Below are positions 1-10,333 of a DNA stretch of 64,000 nt, one piece after another. The position numbers and the translations under genes are program-made. The notes under the pieces were generated by a model. It had not been told where the DNA came from. It worked only from the letters and a program-made list of their open reading frames with translations, and made no database searches. Each line of letters begins with the position of its first letter. Position 1 is the stretch's first letter. The stretch comes from Triglochin maritima (lineage: Eukaryota > Streptophyta > Magnoliopsida > Alismatales > Juncaginaceae). Location: assembly GCA_963682175.1 (NCBI GenBank), contig OY821771.1:11345001-11409000 (forward strand). Direction: 5' to 3'.

Positions 1-11
1 GTAAATTAGAT

Positions 12-581
12 TTAAAATATGGAAAAAAAACTTTTTAGAACATTTGATGAGGGATGACCCATCCGCTTATGCCAGAGAAGGTGATTATCAAGAGTTTGGG
101 TATGATATGCCCTTTTGTTTGTTTCAAGGACATATAAACCATTTGTGAGGATGCCTTTACCAATCATCCTCCCTGTGGTACGATCCTGAAAAAACACATT
201 ATTAGGGGAAAAAATCACATTACAATTGAGTTCAGTAGTAATTTTGGCAACTGAAATTAGGTTAGCATTAAGATTGGGAATATACAAAATATTGTCACAT
301 GTGTTATTAATCAAGTTTGCTTTTCCTATTCCTTGAATTTGAATTTTATCTCCATTTGCAACGGTAACAAAATTATTTAACCATCTTAAATTTTGGTTAA
401 TGTTACTAAGAAGTTTTGGATTACCGGTCATATGATCTGTAGCACCGGTATCAACAATCCAATTTTCATTTGATTTAGTAAATAAGCTAGAGACATTAGC
501 AAAAACAGGATTCTGTTTCATACCTGAGTAATTACCTGAAGCAGGAGGGTTGTTTTGCAATAAAACATTAAGCTGGTCCAC
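12..581 (-). pseudogene. Copia protease and GAG-pre-integrase fragment
   Basis: About 189 residues are open. The retropepsin active site reads WIVDTGATDHM near residues 42-52 and is followed by the usual glycine-rich protease core. Near the end, LLWHKRMGHPS is the GAG-pre-integrase motif that precedes copia integrase. The frame closes soon after, so integrase and RT are not readable here. In an intact element this protease would cut the Gag-Pol polyprotein inside virus-like particles. The methionine start is internal to a polyprotein and has no meaning as a start. Confidence 0.85.
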
Positions 582-737
582 CAGGTTGCTTAACTGGATC
601 GGGATAATGGATCCATTGGTGGACCCGAGAAACTCGGATCTGGAAGATCCAAGATCTGAGCGGGTATGGGTTGGCGGGCGGAGCGGGTCAGCGGATCCGG
701 AGGCGTTAGTATAAAACGCGTTCTTTTCAGCGGAATC

Positions 738-995
738 CTAAGGGTTAGGGTTTTGCGAGAAGTTGATTCGGCGGTCGCCGTTCCCGTTTAGTTGTGCGAT
801 GCTGCTGGCGACTCCCTCCACCAGATTAGCCTTCCCATTTCTTTCGTTTCTTGGTGGTCGGAGATGTGGGTAGAGGAACCAACAGTTATTTTTGTTGTGC
901 CCAGTTTTCTTGCAGTTTTCGCAGTTCTCTTCCTTGCGATTTCCGAACCTTTTTTTTCCGTTCTGGTTTTTGATTTTTTCCGGCAAAAAAGACAT
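738..995 (-). pseudogene. Copia nucleocapsid zinc-knuckle fragment
   Basis: A CCHC knuckle, CENCKKTGHNKNNC, follows a basic stretch (KNQNGKKRFGNRKEE). This is the RNA-binding nucleocapsid part of a copia Gag. It lies between the gag N-terminal piece at 1180-1674 and the protease piece at 12-581, in the expected order, but frame changes separate the three. Confidence 0.8.
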
Positions 996-1179
996 GGTTT
1001 TCTGCTTCAGTGGTTGTTTGGGTCCCTTGCGGATGAGTCATGGTTCGCCTTCGTGTTTCTTCGCGAAGGACCATGGCGGTGACTGACGCAAGGGAAGGGA
1101 GTTCTGGTGCCATCATCACCTGACTCCTGATGTTTTCGTAGCTTGTGTCTAGACCTACCAGGAACTGGTAGATCCGGTC

Positions 1180-1674
1180 TTATTCTGCTCTTTGTTGGAT
1201 TATTTTGATTTCGGTAGTTGGGGGTTCGTAAACCCCTAACTCATCCCAAGCCCTTCTGAGAGTGCCAAGGTACTCAGTGACTCCGCGGCTATTTTGGCGA
1301 GTTTGTGAAATTTCCTGCTTTATTTTGAAGATATGTGCGAAGTTCTGAGCCTTTCCATAGTGCTCTTGAACCGCTTCCCAGAGGTCTTTTGCACTTTCTT
1401 TGTAGATGAATATGTCAGCAATGTTGGCCTCCATGGACGCCAGGAGCCAGGACATTACTTGGTGGTCCATGGTTTGCCACTCATCTTGGTCTTTGTCTGA
1501 TGCGTCGGTTTCTGGTTTTTGTGTTTTCCCGGTGATGTGGCCTAATCTCCCCCGGCCGCTGAGGGAGAGAGAGGCAGCACGCGCCCATGATAGATAGTTG
1601 TTGGTATTGAGGAGCGTTGTGACAAGGCGATGGGGGTTGCTTTCTGATTGGTTTTTTCTGTTGCCGTCCGACAT
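1180..1674 (-). pseudogene. Copia gag N-terminal part
   Basis: About 164 residues. LNTNNYLSWARAASLSLSGRG and the later DLWEAVQEHYGKAQN and GVTEYLGTLRRAWDEL segments match the copia Gag (UBN2-type) pattern: a NYxxW motif, then a helix-rich capsid core. The ATG near 1674 lies about 105 bp downstream of the primer binding site, a normal leader length for copia, so this is probably the true Gag start. The frame ends before the zinc knuckle, so the element is dead. Confidence 0.8.
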
Positions 1675-1779
1675 TTTTTGGGTTTGGATGAGGGTTTTGA
1701 TCGACCTTCAACCCCCTTGATGAGGTGAGGCCGATGATGAACTCTGGGGGAGTCTGAGGCTGGTTTTGAGTGGATCAGT

Positions 1780-1791
1780 GCTCTGATACCA
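1780..1791 (-). other. Primer binding site of the copia element
   Basis: On the minus strand the sequence is TGGTATCAGAGC, the standard plant copia PBS complementary to the 3' end of initiator tRNA-Met. It fixes the element's orientation and the inner edge of its 5' LTR at 1792. Confidence 0.9.
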
Positions 1792-1925
1792 TATTAAGTA
1801 CGGTGCGGGAGGAAGATAAGTGTATATTTTGATGATTATTTGTTTGCTAATACATGAGAGATACTTATACATTGAGTTATATCCGTTATACATTTATTCT
1901 GGGGTTGGATCTCCCAAGAGGTGTC

Positions 1926-1981
1926 TCTTAATGGAGAGTCGTTGCATTGAAGGTCTTAATGGAGAGTCGTTGCATTGAAGG
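1926..1981. repeat. 28-bp tandem duplication
   Basis: Two identical adjacent 28-bp units, 1926-1953 and 1954-1981. They lie just outside the copia LTR. No coding content. Confidence 0.9.
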
Positions 1982-2655
1982 TATGTTCTTTAACAAGATC
2001 AAATGAACATATGGTTAAACAAATGCATATCAACTCAAAAAGCGACATCATTTTCCCCTTGATGGTCACAGTTGTAGGTTATTGTTCCTTGAATCAATTG
2101 AGCTTTATATTATATTAGTCAAAGTCAAAATGCAATTTGTTTTAGCTAAGTTTTATTTGGATAACAATTTTACCGTACATTTTATTGTTGAACTCCATTT
2201 TCTTTTTCTTTTTTTGTAGGACATTTTGCTTGATGAACAATTAAAGTTTGATTTTAAGGTTATCTAACTTTTAGTACCATATATGGGTCGCTCTTTTTTC
2301 TTGTTTTATTTGAGTATGCAATTGTTATAATTCATAGTCTATATTAAGTTATAAATTTGTTTTCATTTGTCTTAAAATCCCTTGGGACTTTTTAAGTAAA
2401 AACGATGCATATTTAGATTGAATTGAAAATGTGGTTAAACAAATAAAGATCAACCGTAGGTTATTGTTCCTTGAATCAATTCCGATTTTAGAGGTAAGGA
2501 TCTACTTATCCAGTTCTTGCTTTAATTTTACTAAAATTTACCTTAGTAATAAAATATCGAAATGTATTTCAAAAATAATTGGAAAATATATTTCTCCTGA
2601 TAATATATTGTTTTCTATAAAAGACACACAAAAATATGGACATACTTGAAAACAA
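1982..2655. other. Non-coding spacer with a diverged internal duplication
   Basis: AT-rich, no gene seen. A block beginning TGGTTAAACAAAT (2012 and 2432) and ending in an identical 26-bp stretch (2074-2099 and 2456-2481) occurs twice. The 3' LTR of the outer Ty3 element should lie here, next to the polypurine tract at 2656-2668, but I could not match this spacer to that element's 5' LTR. Confidence 0.6.
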
Positions 2656-2668
2656 CCCCCACACCTAA
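2656..2668 (-). other. Polypurine tract of the outer Ty3 element
   Basis: The minus strand reads TTAGGTGTGGGGG. The same motif (TCTAGGTGTGGGGG) precedes the 3' LTR of the nested element at 14023, so this marks where the outer element's 3' LTR should begin, just below 2656. Confidence 0.7.
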
Positions 2669-2729
2669 TCCATGCATTGTCGTCTATGTATGGCAGAATG
2701 TCGCCAATGCATGGATATGGTCTACCAGA

Positions 2730-3718
2730 CTAATGATGGCGGCCAGAGGTGCTCGAAAAGGCACATCGCTCAAGAGTCGATAACTTCATATAAATCTTCC
2801 GATTTTGCTTGGCCAAAATGACATTTTGCTGATCTACCGTCATCTCAGATATGTCGGTGTTGAAGAGTGTTCCTGAACTCACAGAGGAGTTTGGGGAACT
2901 AGCTCTAACATCCTCCTCCATGTAATCAAGCACCCATGCCTCCTGAAGGCAATGGCGATATGACGGGGTCATCTTCGTAACCTCGAGGTCGATGTCTTGG
3001 CGCTGCAGCAAGCGCTCAAACTGTGGGATGTTCAACATTCCACACAATTTGGTCACCAGAGCAGGCAAATAATGTATTTCTTTAAGCTTGGCGTTCACCA
3101 ACACATCGAACAACGTTCGACAAATGCAGTGAGGTGAATCATCCATGAGACTATACCCTATTCGCAAACTAGGTGTGAAGAATGTGAATGTCTGCTCTTG
3201 GCCAACACATTCCTACACACCCACCTGGCTACATAGATCGGTAAAAATTAACGTCACGAGTGGGCGCGAGATCATCGACTAAGGGGATCCTAATTGCGTC
3301 GGAGATATATTGGGGTGTCACGGTGTGCTTCACCCCTTTAAGTGTGACATTAAACTCGAGTTGTCCGGTATGGTCAAACTCGAGTTTTGAATATAAACTC
3401 ACGTACGAGAGGTTCTACGTACATGGTTTCATCACCCTCATACAACAAATGACTCCACCCTTTTGCTACGATTCTATCATAGAAGGGTTCTCCGAAATCG
3501 CAAATCAGGGAGGCAAAATTAAGTTCCGGAATTAAATGTGGGTTGGCCATAGTTGTACCTACCTTGACAAGCTTTAACGGAGGAACAAGCAGCAGCGGAG
3601 ACGAACAGACACACGAGGGGTGGAAACAAAGCACGTCGACGCAAGCAGTAACAGAAAAACTCAAAACCAATCGAAACTGACTTCCCACAACAATATCAAC
3701 TCCCAGCCGAAGATCCAA
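2730..3718 (-). pseudogene. Extra ORF downstream of integrase (putative plant transposon protein domain)
   Basis: Two pieces, 3718-3374 and 3167-2730, are joined by a stretch readable in another frame. The first carries FYDRIVAKGWSHLL and EPLVREFIFKTR; after a +1 shift the reading goes on with EFNVTLKGVKHTVTPQYIS. This resembles the putative plant transposon protein domain (Transposase_32) often found after integrase in Athila/Tat-like elements. The second piece is helical with a hydrophilic C-terminus and no motif I know. The role of this protein is unknown. The frameshift near 3375-3385 makes it a pseudogene. Confidence 0.6.
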
Positions 3719-4004
3719 GAGCAGATCTGCTCAACAGGCCGCTGATTGGCGGTTGGAGACCGCTGATCGGCGGTCTGGTTGTCAGATCTCGCAAAACATT
3801 TTCTTTGGGTGGCAACCAGAAGATGAAAACACATTTTGGTTGGGGGGATGATGGGTAGGGTAAAGAATCATGCGTTTTTAACAAAGGAGCATGGAAAAAT
3901 ATCGAAAGGCACTTCTATTTTTTTCTTCTTCTTTTTGCACTTTTTTTCTTTTTTTCTTTTTTTTTTGTAGAGATATGTACAACAAAATGAAAGGATTGAT
4001 CACG
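3719..4004. other. Spacer between integrase and extra ORF, with inverted motifs
   Basis: Non-coding. Two near-palindromic units, CCGCTGATTGGCGG and GACCGCTGATCGGCGGTC (3741-3776), resemble the conserved palindrome of the outer element's LTR family. A pyrimidine-rich tract (about 3917-3967) follows on the plus strand. Confidence 0.6.
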
Positions 4005-5200
4005 TCAAGTGACCACATCCGTGAGAAGTTCGTGTAAAGACACGACTTCCGCCTCGACCTCTGTCGTGGTCCCCTCCAAGTACGGTTTTAGCCGGTGTCC
4101 ATTAACTTTGAACACGTCGTTGGTACTTGGGTTCTGAATCTCAACCACTCCATAAGGGAAAACGGTTAAAACAATAAAGGGTCCAGACCAATGACTCCGA
4201 AGCTTCCCCGTAAACAAGTGACGGCGAGAGTTATATAACAAGACCTTTTGTCCCACCGTGAAGGTTTTGACTCTGACCAAGCAGTCGTGGAAAATTTTAG
4301 TGCGGGACTTGCAGATCTTGGCATTCTCATAAGCTTCGTTTCTCAACTCCTCCAACTCGTTGAGGTCCAACTTGCGATTGGCACCAGAAACATCAAGACT
4401 CATGTTAAGATGTTTGATTGCCCATAATGCCCGGAGCTCAAGCTCTACCGGAAGATGACAAGCTTTGCCATAAACTAGCTGGTAGAGGGACATGCCCAGG
4501 TCGGTTTTAAATGCAATTCGGAAGACCCACAATGCATCATTAAGCTTAACCGACCAATCTTTCCTCGAAGCATTAACCATTTTCTCTAAAATTTGCTTGA
4601 GTTGACGGTTGGAAATTTCGACCTGGCCAAGGATGATAAGGTGTGGCCAACTTGTGCGTGATGAAATATTTCCTCAACACTGCCTCCAGGGATTGGTTCA
4701 CAAAGTGTGTCCTCCGATCACTTATGATACAACGAGGTATCCCAAACCTCGCAAAAATGTGTTCTTTAAGAAAATTGATCACAACCTTGCGATCGTTAGT
4801 GCGAGTGGGGATTGCTTCAACCCACTTCGACACATAATCAACTGCCACCAGAATGTAGGTGTGACCATGGGACACGGGGAAAGGGCCCATGAAGTCAATT
4901 CCCCAAACATCAAAGATGTTGACCACTAGGATAGGATTGAGTGACATCATATCATGTCTTCCAATGCGGCCCACATGTTGACACCTACGCATGCTTTGCA
5001 AAATGCAAAAGCATCTTGGAACAATGTGGGCCATTAAAAGCCACATTGGAGCACTTTGGCAGCGGTTTTCTTGGCACCTAAGTGCCCACCACATGCCTCG
5101 TTATGCCAAAAAGACAAGACGCTCTGAATCTCGTCGTTAGGAATGCACATTATTATGATTTGATCAGCACCGTAATTAAACAAGTAGGGATCATCCCAAT
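4005..5200 (-). pseudogene. Ty3 integrase, frameshifted
   Basis: The upstream part (about 5094-4573) holds the catalytic core: [11 protein letters not shown] carries the first Asp, IISDRRTHF the second, and the frame breaks just after YHP, before the catalytic Glu region. The downstream part (4580-4005) continues with the integrase C-terminal half, including [23 protein letters not shown] cut short here as [15 protein letters not shown], and an SH3-like tail ([12 protein letters not shown], then WSGPFIV). It would insert retroelement cDNA into the genome. It lies directly after RNase H, as expected for Ty3. The frameshift at about 4580 and other lesions make it inactive. Confidence 0.85.
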
Positions 5201-5664
5201 AGAAGTGCTTGAACTAACGACTTGAATTTGGCCTTTTCATTTTGTGTCCAATGAGCCGGCACCTCCCCGGTTGCTAAATAGTTCACAATGTCAGCGAACC
5301 AGTGGAGTGAGACTATTGCCATAAGGTTCTCGTCAGGAAAGAACCTGTTCACCGGTGGATCCGATGAAAGCTCAACCGGAATGCGAGAAAGGTGATCTGT
5401 CATGATGTTCTCGCATCCCTTCTTATCCCGTATCTCAAGGTCGAATTCTTGCAACAACAAGATCCAACGAAGGAGACGGGGTTTCGCATCCTCTTTGGAC
5501 AAAAGGTAGCAAAGAGCTGAGTGATCAGTGTAGATGATGATGTGCGACCCAATGAGGTATTGACGAAAATTTTCCAATGCAAATATGATCGCGAGGAACT
5601 TTTTCTCAGAAACAGAGTAGTTAAGTTGGGCATCATTGAGAGTACGACTTGCATAATAGATCAC
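5191..5664 (-). pseudogene. Ty3 RNase H fragment
   Basis: [25 protein letters not shown] and, earlier, [21 protein letters not shown] are the RNase HI-type domain that follows RT in Ty3 elements (here about 157 residues; shown segments abbreviated as [13 protein letters not shown] and [17 protein letters not shown]). It removes RNA from RNA:DNA hybrids during reverse transcription. The end, [14 protein letters not shown], is the usual link to integrase. A stop or shift separates it from RT upstream. Confidence 0.85.
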
Positions 5665-5674
5665 ATGAGGAAAT

Positions 5675-6965
5675 TTATCGACCCAACACTACTCCTATCG
5701 CATAATCAGATGCATCACACATCAGTTCGAAAGGTAGAGTCCACACCGGTGCCTTAATAACACGAGCAGAGGTCAATTCACGCTTCAAAAACTCAAAAGC
5801 AGTCATGCACTCGGGTGTGAACTCAAAAGATGTGCCTTTAGCAAGCAAGTTCGTCAAGGGACGAGCTATCTTGCTGAAATCTTTAATAAAATGATGATAA
5901 AAACCAACATGTCCAAGGAATGACCGGATTTCTTTTACCGTGGTGGGTGGTGGAAGCTTAGAAATAAGCTCAAACTTTGCCTTATCCACCTCGATACCAT
6001 CATGAGATACCACGTGACCCAATACGATGCCTTTTGTAACCCTGAAATGTCACTTTTCCCAATTAAAGGCTAAGTTTGTTTCTGAACACCTCTTCAGAAC
6101 AAGGCTCAGGTGATGCAATCACTCATCAAAGGAGGTGTCATGAACCGAGAAATCATTCATGAAAATCTCAAGGAAGTTCTTGACCATGTCGGAAAACATA
6201 CTTAACATACAACGTTGGAATGTTGTTGGTGCATTGCATAGTCCGAAATGCATACATCTATAAGCAAACGTCCCAAAAGGACAAGTGAACGTGATTTTCT
6301 CTTGGTCTTCAGGGGCAACTGGGGTTTGATTGTACCCTGAATGACCATCGAGGAAATAGTGATAGGCATGCCCGGCGAGTCTCTCCAACATCTGGTCAAG
6401 AAAAGGTAGAGGGAAGTGGTCCTTACGCGTGACCGCATTCAACTTCTTGTAGTCAATGCATACTCGCCATCCAGTTTGAAGTCGTGTGGGTACAAGCTCA
6501 TTGATGTCATTCTGGACAACAGTGATACCCAACTTCTTGGGCACACAACCTGGACAGGACTTACCCAAACACTGCCCGAAATGGTAAAATTAATGTCATG
6601 ATCTAAACACTTGATGATCTCTTTCTTAACTACTTCTGTCATGTCTGGCTTTAGACGCCTTTGGGGTCGCGACGTGGTCGTGCCTTATCCTCCATAAAGA
6701 TGTGGTGTTGCACGACGTCGGGACTTATCCCTTTAATGTCCATCAAGGACCACCCAATGGCTGATTTCTGCTCCTTTAGGACTTGAATCAGACATTCTTC
6801 TTGATCATTAGTCAACGTCGATGAAATAATCACCGTAAATGACCTATCGGGACCAAGAAAAATGTGTTTCAGTTCCTTAGGGAGTTCTTTAAGCTCAATT
6901 GTGGGTGTCTCCTCGAGGCGAGGCGTGATATCTAGCTTGAGATGTAAAATAGAAGAAGCTCGCAT
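5675..6965 (-). pseudogene. Ty3 reverse transcriptase, broken in several places
   Basis: Pieces at 6965-6651, 6568-6119 and 6022-5675. Readable motifs include WRVCIDYKKLNAVTRKDHFPL (fingers), FLDGHSGYNQ, FGLCNAPTTFQRCM and, after another break, SFLGHVGFYHHFIKDFSKIA with ARPLTNLL (thumb and connection). The catalytic box, normally YxDD or FMDD, reads FMNDFS here, so the first catalytic Asp of the pair is Asn. Together with the frame breaks this marks a dead RT. The order protease, RT, RNase H and integrase fits Ty3/gypsy. Confidence 0.85.
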
Positions 6966-6968
6966 GTA

Positions 6969-7480
6969 CTAAACAACATGCACATCATCGCTCAACTCGC
7001 CCCCATCCTCTTCGTGATCGGAATCATCCATGATGTAACCATTTAAATTCTCATGAATCAGGGGGTACTCTTCTTCTATTTCTTCTTCAATGTCCCGGAT
7101 AAGATTAATTTCCATGGGATCCTCGAAAGATGGCGGCTGCCTAGACATATTGAACACATGGAATGTCGCGTCAAGTTCCCGAACGACAATTTCATGAGTC
7201 CAGTTCGACAATTCATTAAGGCATTTGACGTCTCCAGAAATGGTCTACCCAAAATCAATGGAATCTAAGAGTGGGTAGTCTTGACTGGTTTAGTTTCAAG
7301 GACGACAAAGTCAACATGAAATATAAAATCGCCAACCTTGATTAGGACATCTTCGATGACCCTCATCAGGACTTTGATCGAACGATCAGCCAACTGTAAA
7401 GTTGTTTTCGTAGGCTTGAGCTCGCCTAGGCTTAATCGTTGATACACAGAAGCTGGTAAGAGGTTAACCGCCGACCATAG
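6969..7480 (-). pseudogene. Ty3 aspartic protease region
   Basis: Pieces 7447-7265 and 7258-6969. The text TTLQLADRSIKVLMRVIEDV, then VGDFIFHVDFVVLET and ILGRPFLETSNALMNC matches closely the intact protease-like domain of the nested element (12300-12600), including ILGRPFLATSEALINC. The catalytic loop upstream is damaged. Its job would be polyprotein cleavage. Confidence 0.75.
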
Positions 7481-7482
7481 AT

Positions 7483-7833
7483 CTAATAGACATTACTAAT
7501 GCGAGAGTCCCCAATGACACATGAAATTGTTGGACTACCTGGGTCCTTCAATTTGACGTACGTTGGGTTCAAAATGATCGAGATCACATTAGCCGCCAAA
7601 AAGGCTTTGCTGGGGACGTTGGTTTTCCTCTTAGTCGTACAGACTTCCTTCAGGACTTTTGCATAGAGAGGTATTTGTTGAATCATGTCTAACAAGGGAA
7701 TGTTGACATTCACTTTCTTGAATATCTCCAGCATTTTGTCAACGTTGTCACTCTGTTTCTTATTTAACCTACTAGGATATGGAGCTTTTGGCAAGTAGGC
7801 TTTCTGCAGTGCCTGAGAAGGATGCGTTGGTGT
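7483..7833 (-). pseudogene. Outer element gag, C-terminal part (left of nested insertion)
   Basis: The segment KAPYPSRLNKKQ, then NIPLLDMIQQIPLYAKVLKEV is the conserved Athila-type Gag-to-protease linker. It matches KAPFPNRLKKNS and LLDMIQQIPAYAKFLKDL of the nested element. The reading is cut at 7834 by the nested insertion and resumes in the same frame at 15242, where the sequence is acidic and glycine-rich (DEGEGN). Confidence 0.8.
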
Positions 7834-7838
7834 ATTAC
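7834..7838. repeat. Target site duplication, left copy (attac)
   Basis: ATTAC precedes the 5' LTR of the Gag-only element and recurs at 15237-15241 after its 3' LTR. A perfect 5-bp TSD proves that 7839-15236 inserted as one unit. Confidence 0.95.
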
Positions 7839-8468
7839 TGATGCATTGCATACATTGCATCATATGTCTTTCATTTAGATCACTTTTACATCAATAAATG
7901 CTACTAAGGTATGTGTTTAGTCTTATTTACAGAATACAGGGACCTGAATGCAAATTACCCACATCCCGAGCATAAACGCGTGCAAAAGACTCATTTCTAT
8001 CATAAAGACCAAGTTCAAGATTATCGGGTTACGAATGGAAATGTATCCGAGCATAAAAGCATTCAAGATCTAATTACAAAAAGAACAAGGACTTAAGCAC
8101 AAAAGTAGTCGGGGACTTAATTGCAAAAAGTCAAGGACCTAATTGCAAATCACGAGTAGCTTTTATTATCTTGGAGAAAATCTAAAGAAAAATCAATGTG
8201 GATCTCCAAATATATGAAGGAATTAATCCGGAGCTCAAAAGAATGGAAAGAATCAATCCAGACACGCAAATGAGGATCAAATCATACCATAAACATTCAA
8301 CCAAAATCCGGACAAAATCAGAGCAATATGTGCGGCGTTTCCGCCGCACATTACACATGCCATGCGGCGATTCTGCCGCACCAGAGTCGACCCGTGTGCC
8401 CAACTTTTCTCCAGTTGTGTCTGGACACGTGTACTCTCCAATTCTATACTTAGGTCTCTTGTAATAAC

Positions 8469-8477
8469 TATAAATAG
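8469..8477 (+). promoter_or_regulatory. TATA box in the 5' LTR
   Basis: TATAAATAG, about 620 bp into the LTR and followed by a pyrimidine-rich stretch. The same box is at 14653-14661 in the 3' LTR. It is the likely RNA polymerase II promoter of the element. Confidence 0.75.
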
Positions 8478-8560
8478 CCCCGAGAACGATGTTAGAAGGG
8501 TCCTTGGCCTTAGACCTAGTTTTTAGTTGTTATTTTTATTTGTAGTCTTTTCTTTGGATT

Positions 8561-8566
8561 AATAAA
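8561..8566 (+). terminator. Polyadenylation signal in LTR
   Basis: AATAAA about 90 bp after the TATA box. In the 3' LTR the equivalent is at 14745-14750, where it would end the genomic RNA. Confidence 0.55.
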
Positions 8567-9058
8567 ATTCTGTCTTTTATTTCTTGTTTTTAGTTTTCTT
8601 TTGTAATGTCTCTAGGATCCCTTCTTCCTCCCTCCATGAGTTTCTAAGTCTTTCCAAAGGGTGGAGGTGACGGATTTAGGGTGAAGAGAAGAGAATAAAT
8701 GTTATTATTTTAAGTTCGTGATTAGTATATTTTGATTACTTGAGTTTGTGTTAAATCATTTATCATGTAATGCTTCATAACTAACATGATTTATTATAAG
8801 TTTCTGAATTCTCTAATCTAAACCTCCACCCGACGGAATTCACCTCTTTGTTCTTGTTTTAGTTTATTTGTTCTTGTTTCTTGCTTTAGATAATTAAAAA
8901 CCAAAAATCTCAAAACCCAAGTTATTCTTCTCTCCTTCTTTCCCCCAATCGAAATCACACTAATAACAAATCTCTCCCTCCCTGTGTTCGACCCGTATTT
9001 GCCACGTCTTCATTGACGTCGTGAACTTGCGGTATAAATTTAATTCTCATCAAGTTTT

Positions 9059-9075
9059 TGGCGTCGTTGTCGGGG
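9059..9075 (+). other. Primer binding site, tRNA-Asp type
   Basis: TGGCGTCGTTGTCGGGG starts seven bases after the LTR end. It matches the Athila/Tat PBS complementary to the 3' end of plant tRNA-Asp (TGGCGCCGTTGCCGGGG) except for two C-to-T changes, both at CpG sites as expected from deamination of methylated DNA. Confidence 0.85.
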
Positions 9076-10333
9076 AGGCGACGCAGATTTTGTTTTTTGT
9101 TGATTTCGATTTTATCCTGTTTATCTTGTGCGCGATCTAACTATTTGGATTTGTGTTGCAGGAGACAACAGAGTGCACGGGGAAATCCGAGCACAGTCTG
9201 AGCTAAAAGGGCGGCGGAATCGCCACACAGCAAAAGGAACCTGCGTCGCCACACAAGTAAAGCATCTGGGCTTCAAATTTTTCTGGGGTTAGCACCATCT
9301 CTGGGTGGACGCGTGGAGCTACTGAAATTTCGAGAGCGGGTGGCGAACCCGACTGAGCATTGCGTAGGTAACCTTTGTTGCCTTTTTCCTCGTAATTTCT
9401 AGTTTCGGAAAATTTCCTTTTATTAGAATTGCACGTGTTAGGGCAAAAATTCCATAATTGGCAATAATTCAACTCTGACCTAAAATTGGCAAAATTAGAA
9501 AGGCCTTAGTGCATGCATCATCTAGTGTTTTGTATGTATTATTCTTGCTAAATTCTTGTAAATCAATTTCTGATGAAGAGTGCTGGAGTCAAGGTACGTA
9601 TCGCGGTTTTTATCGATTGCATTTAAGCATATAATCTAATTTGCATACAACCTTGAAATTGCCCCCTCTAAAGACCATTGGTTGACTATCTTTGCTAGAT
9701 TTAAGTTAAACTATCTTAAGGGCAACTCCGTAGGAAAAGATACGGTGGGGATTTCATCACCCTTCCGTGGCCCACAAATCACAATCCTAAAGTGTCACCC
9801 AAGCCTTAAATTAAAATCAACTAGACATTGACCCCTAAGGACTCAGACTCATTTAAGGAGAAGAATTGGTTTGACTTGCTATGACCTGAAGCCGATTGAA
9901 TTTAATTTGGTGTCTAGAAAGTATTTTTGTGTTGACGTAAGTCTTCCAAGCGAAGTGGTTGTCTAATTGGCACCGACTCTGTCGGAAGCGCCCCTACTAG
10001 CTATACACGGCCTGCCCAAGTTGGTTTGATTAGTGAGGGAGGTGAATCAAGCGAATCAATTCGACTCAACCAGTTAGGAGTCGTCTAGATCTAAGCGACA
10101 CTAGGTCTAGGATTGTTTGAATCGTACTTCTTAGGAATTTTCTGACCAACCCTCTTTCTATCTTTAGAGTTAGGTTTCCCTTCTCATCCGAGTCTTCTTT
10201 CTCTTCTCACCTAAATTCTCTAGATTAGGATTCATTTCTCATCTTTCCCCATTCTATTGTTTGTTTCCATAAAAAAACGAAAAAAAAATTGTAATTAATT
10301 CCTGAAATTAAATTTGGAATTTAAATTTCGAAT
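9076..10333 (+). other. Untranslated leader of the Gag-only element
   Basis: About 1.26 kb without a credible ORF. It contains the block GGTGGGGATTTCATCACCC (9746-9764), which recurs diverged and inverted in the outer element's leader near 19036-19055, so the two leaders are related. Confidence 0.7.

Larger units (their letters stand above)
1..1916 (-). mobile_element. Ty1/copia element, decayed 5' part (LTR end, PBS, gag, protease)
   Basis: Read on the minus strand the order is LTR end, primer binding site, gag, zinc knuckle, aspartic protease and GAG-pre-integrase, which is the 5' half of a copia element. The rest would lie beyond position 1 or is lost. The coding region is split over several frames, so it is a dead copy. 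The LTR part (1792 to about 1916) is judged only from its place next to the PBS; its outer edge, near a TGGGAG on the minus strand, is uncertain. No second LTR is in the window. Confidence 0.85.
7839..9052 (+). repeat. 5' LTR of the Gag-only element
   Basis: 1214 bp, TG...CA ends. It contains a TATA box at 8469 and a polyadenylation signal at 8561, so R begins near 8500. By eye it differs from the 3' LTR at about 18 sites. Confidence 0.95.

Noticed and set aside
1780..1791. tRNA-like match (GCTCTGATACCA)
   Set aside because: It is the complement of a retroelement primer binding site; no cloverleaf around it. Similar matches at 40358 and 55488 are also PBS.
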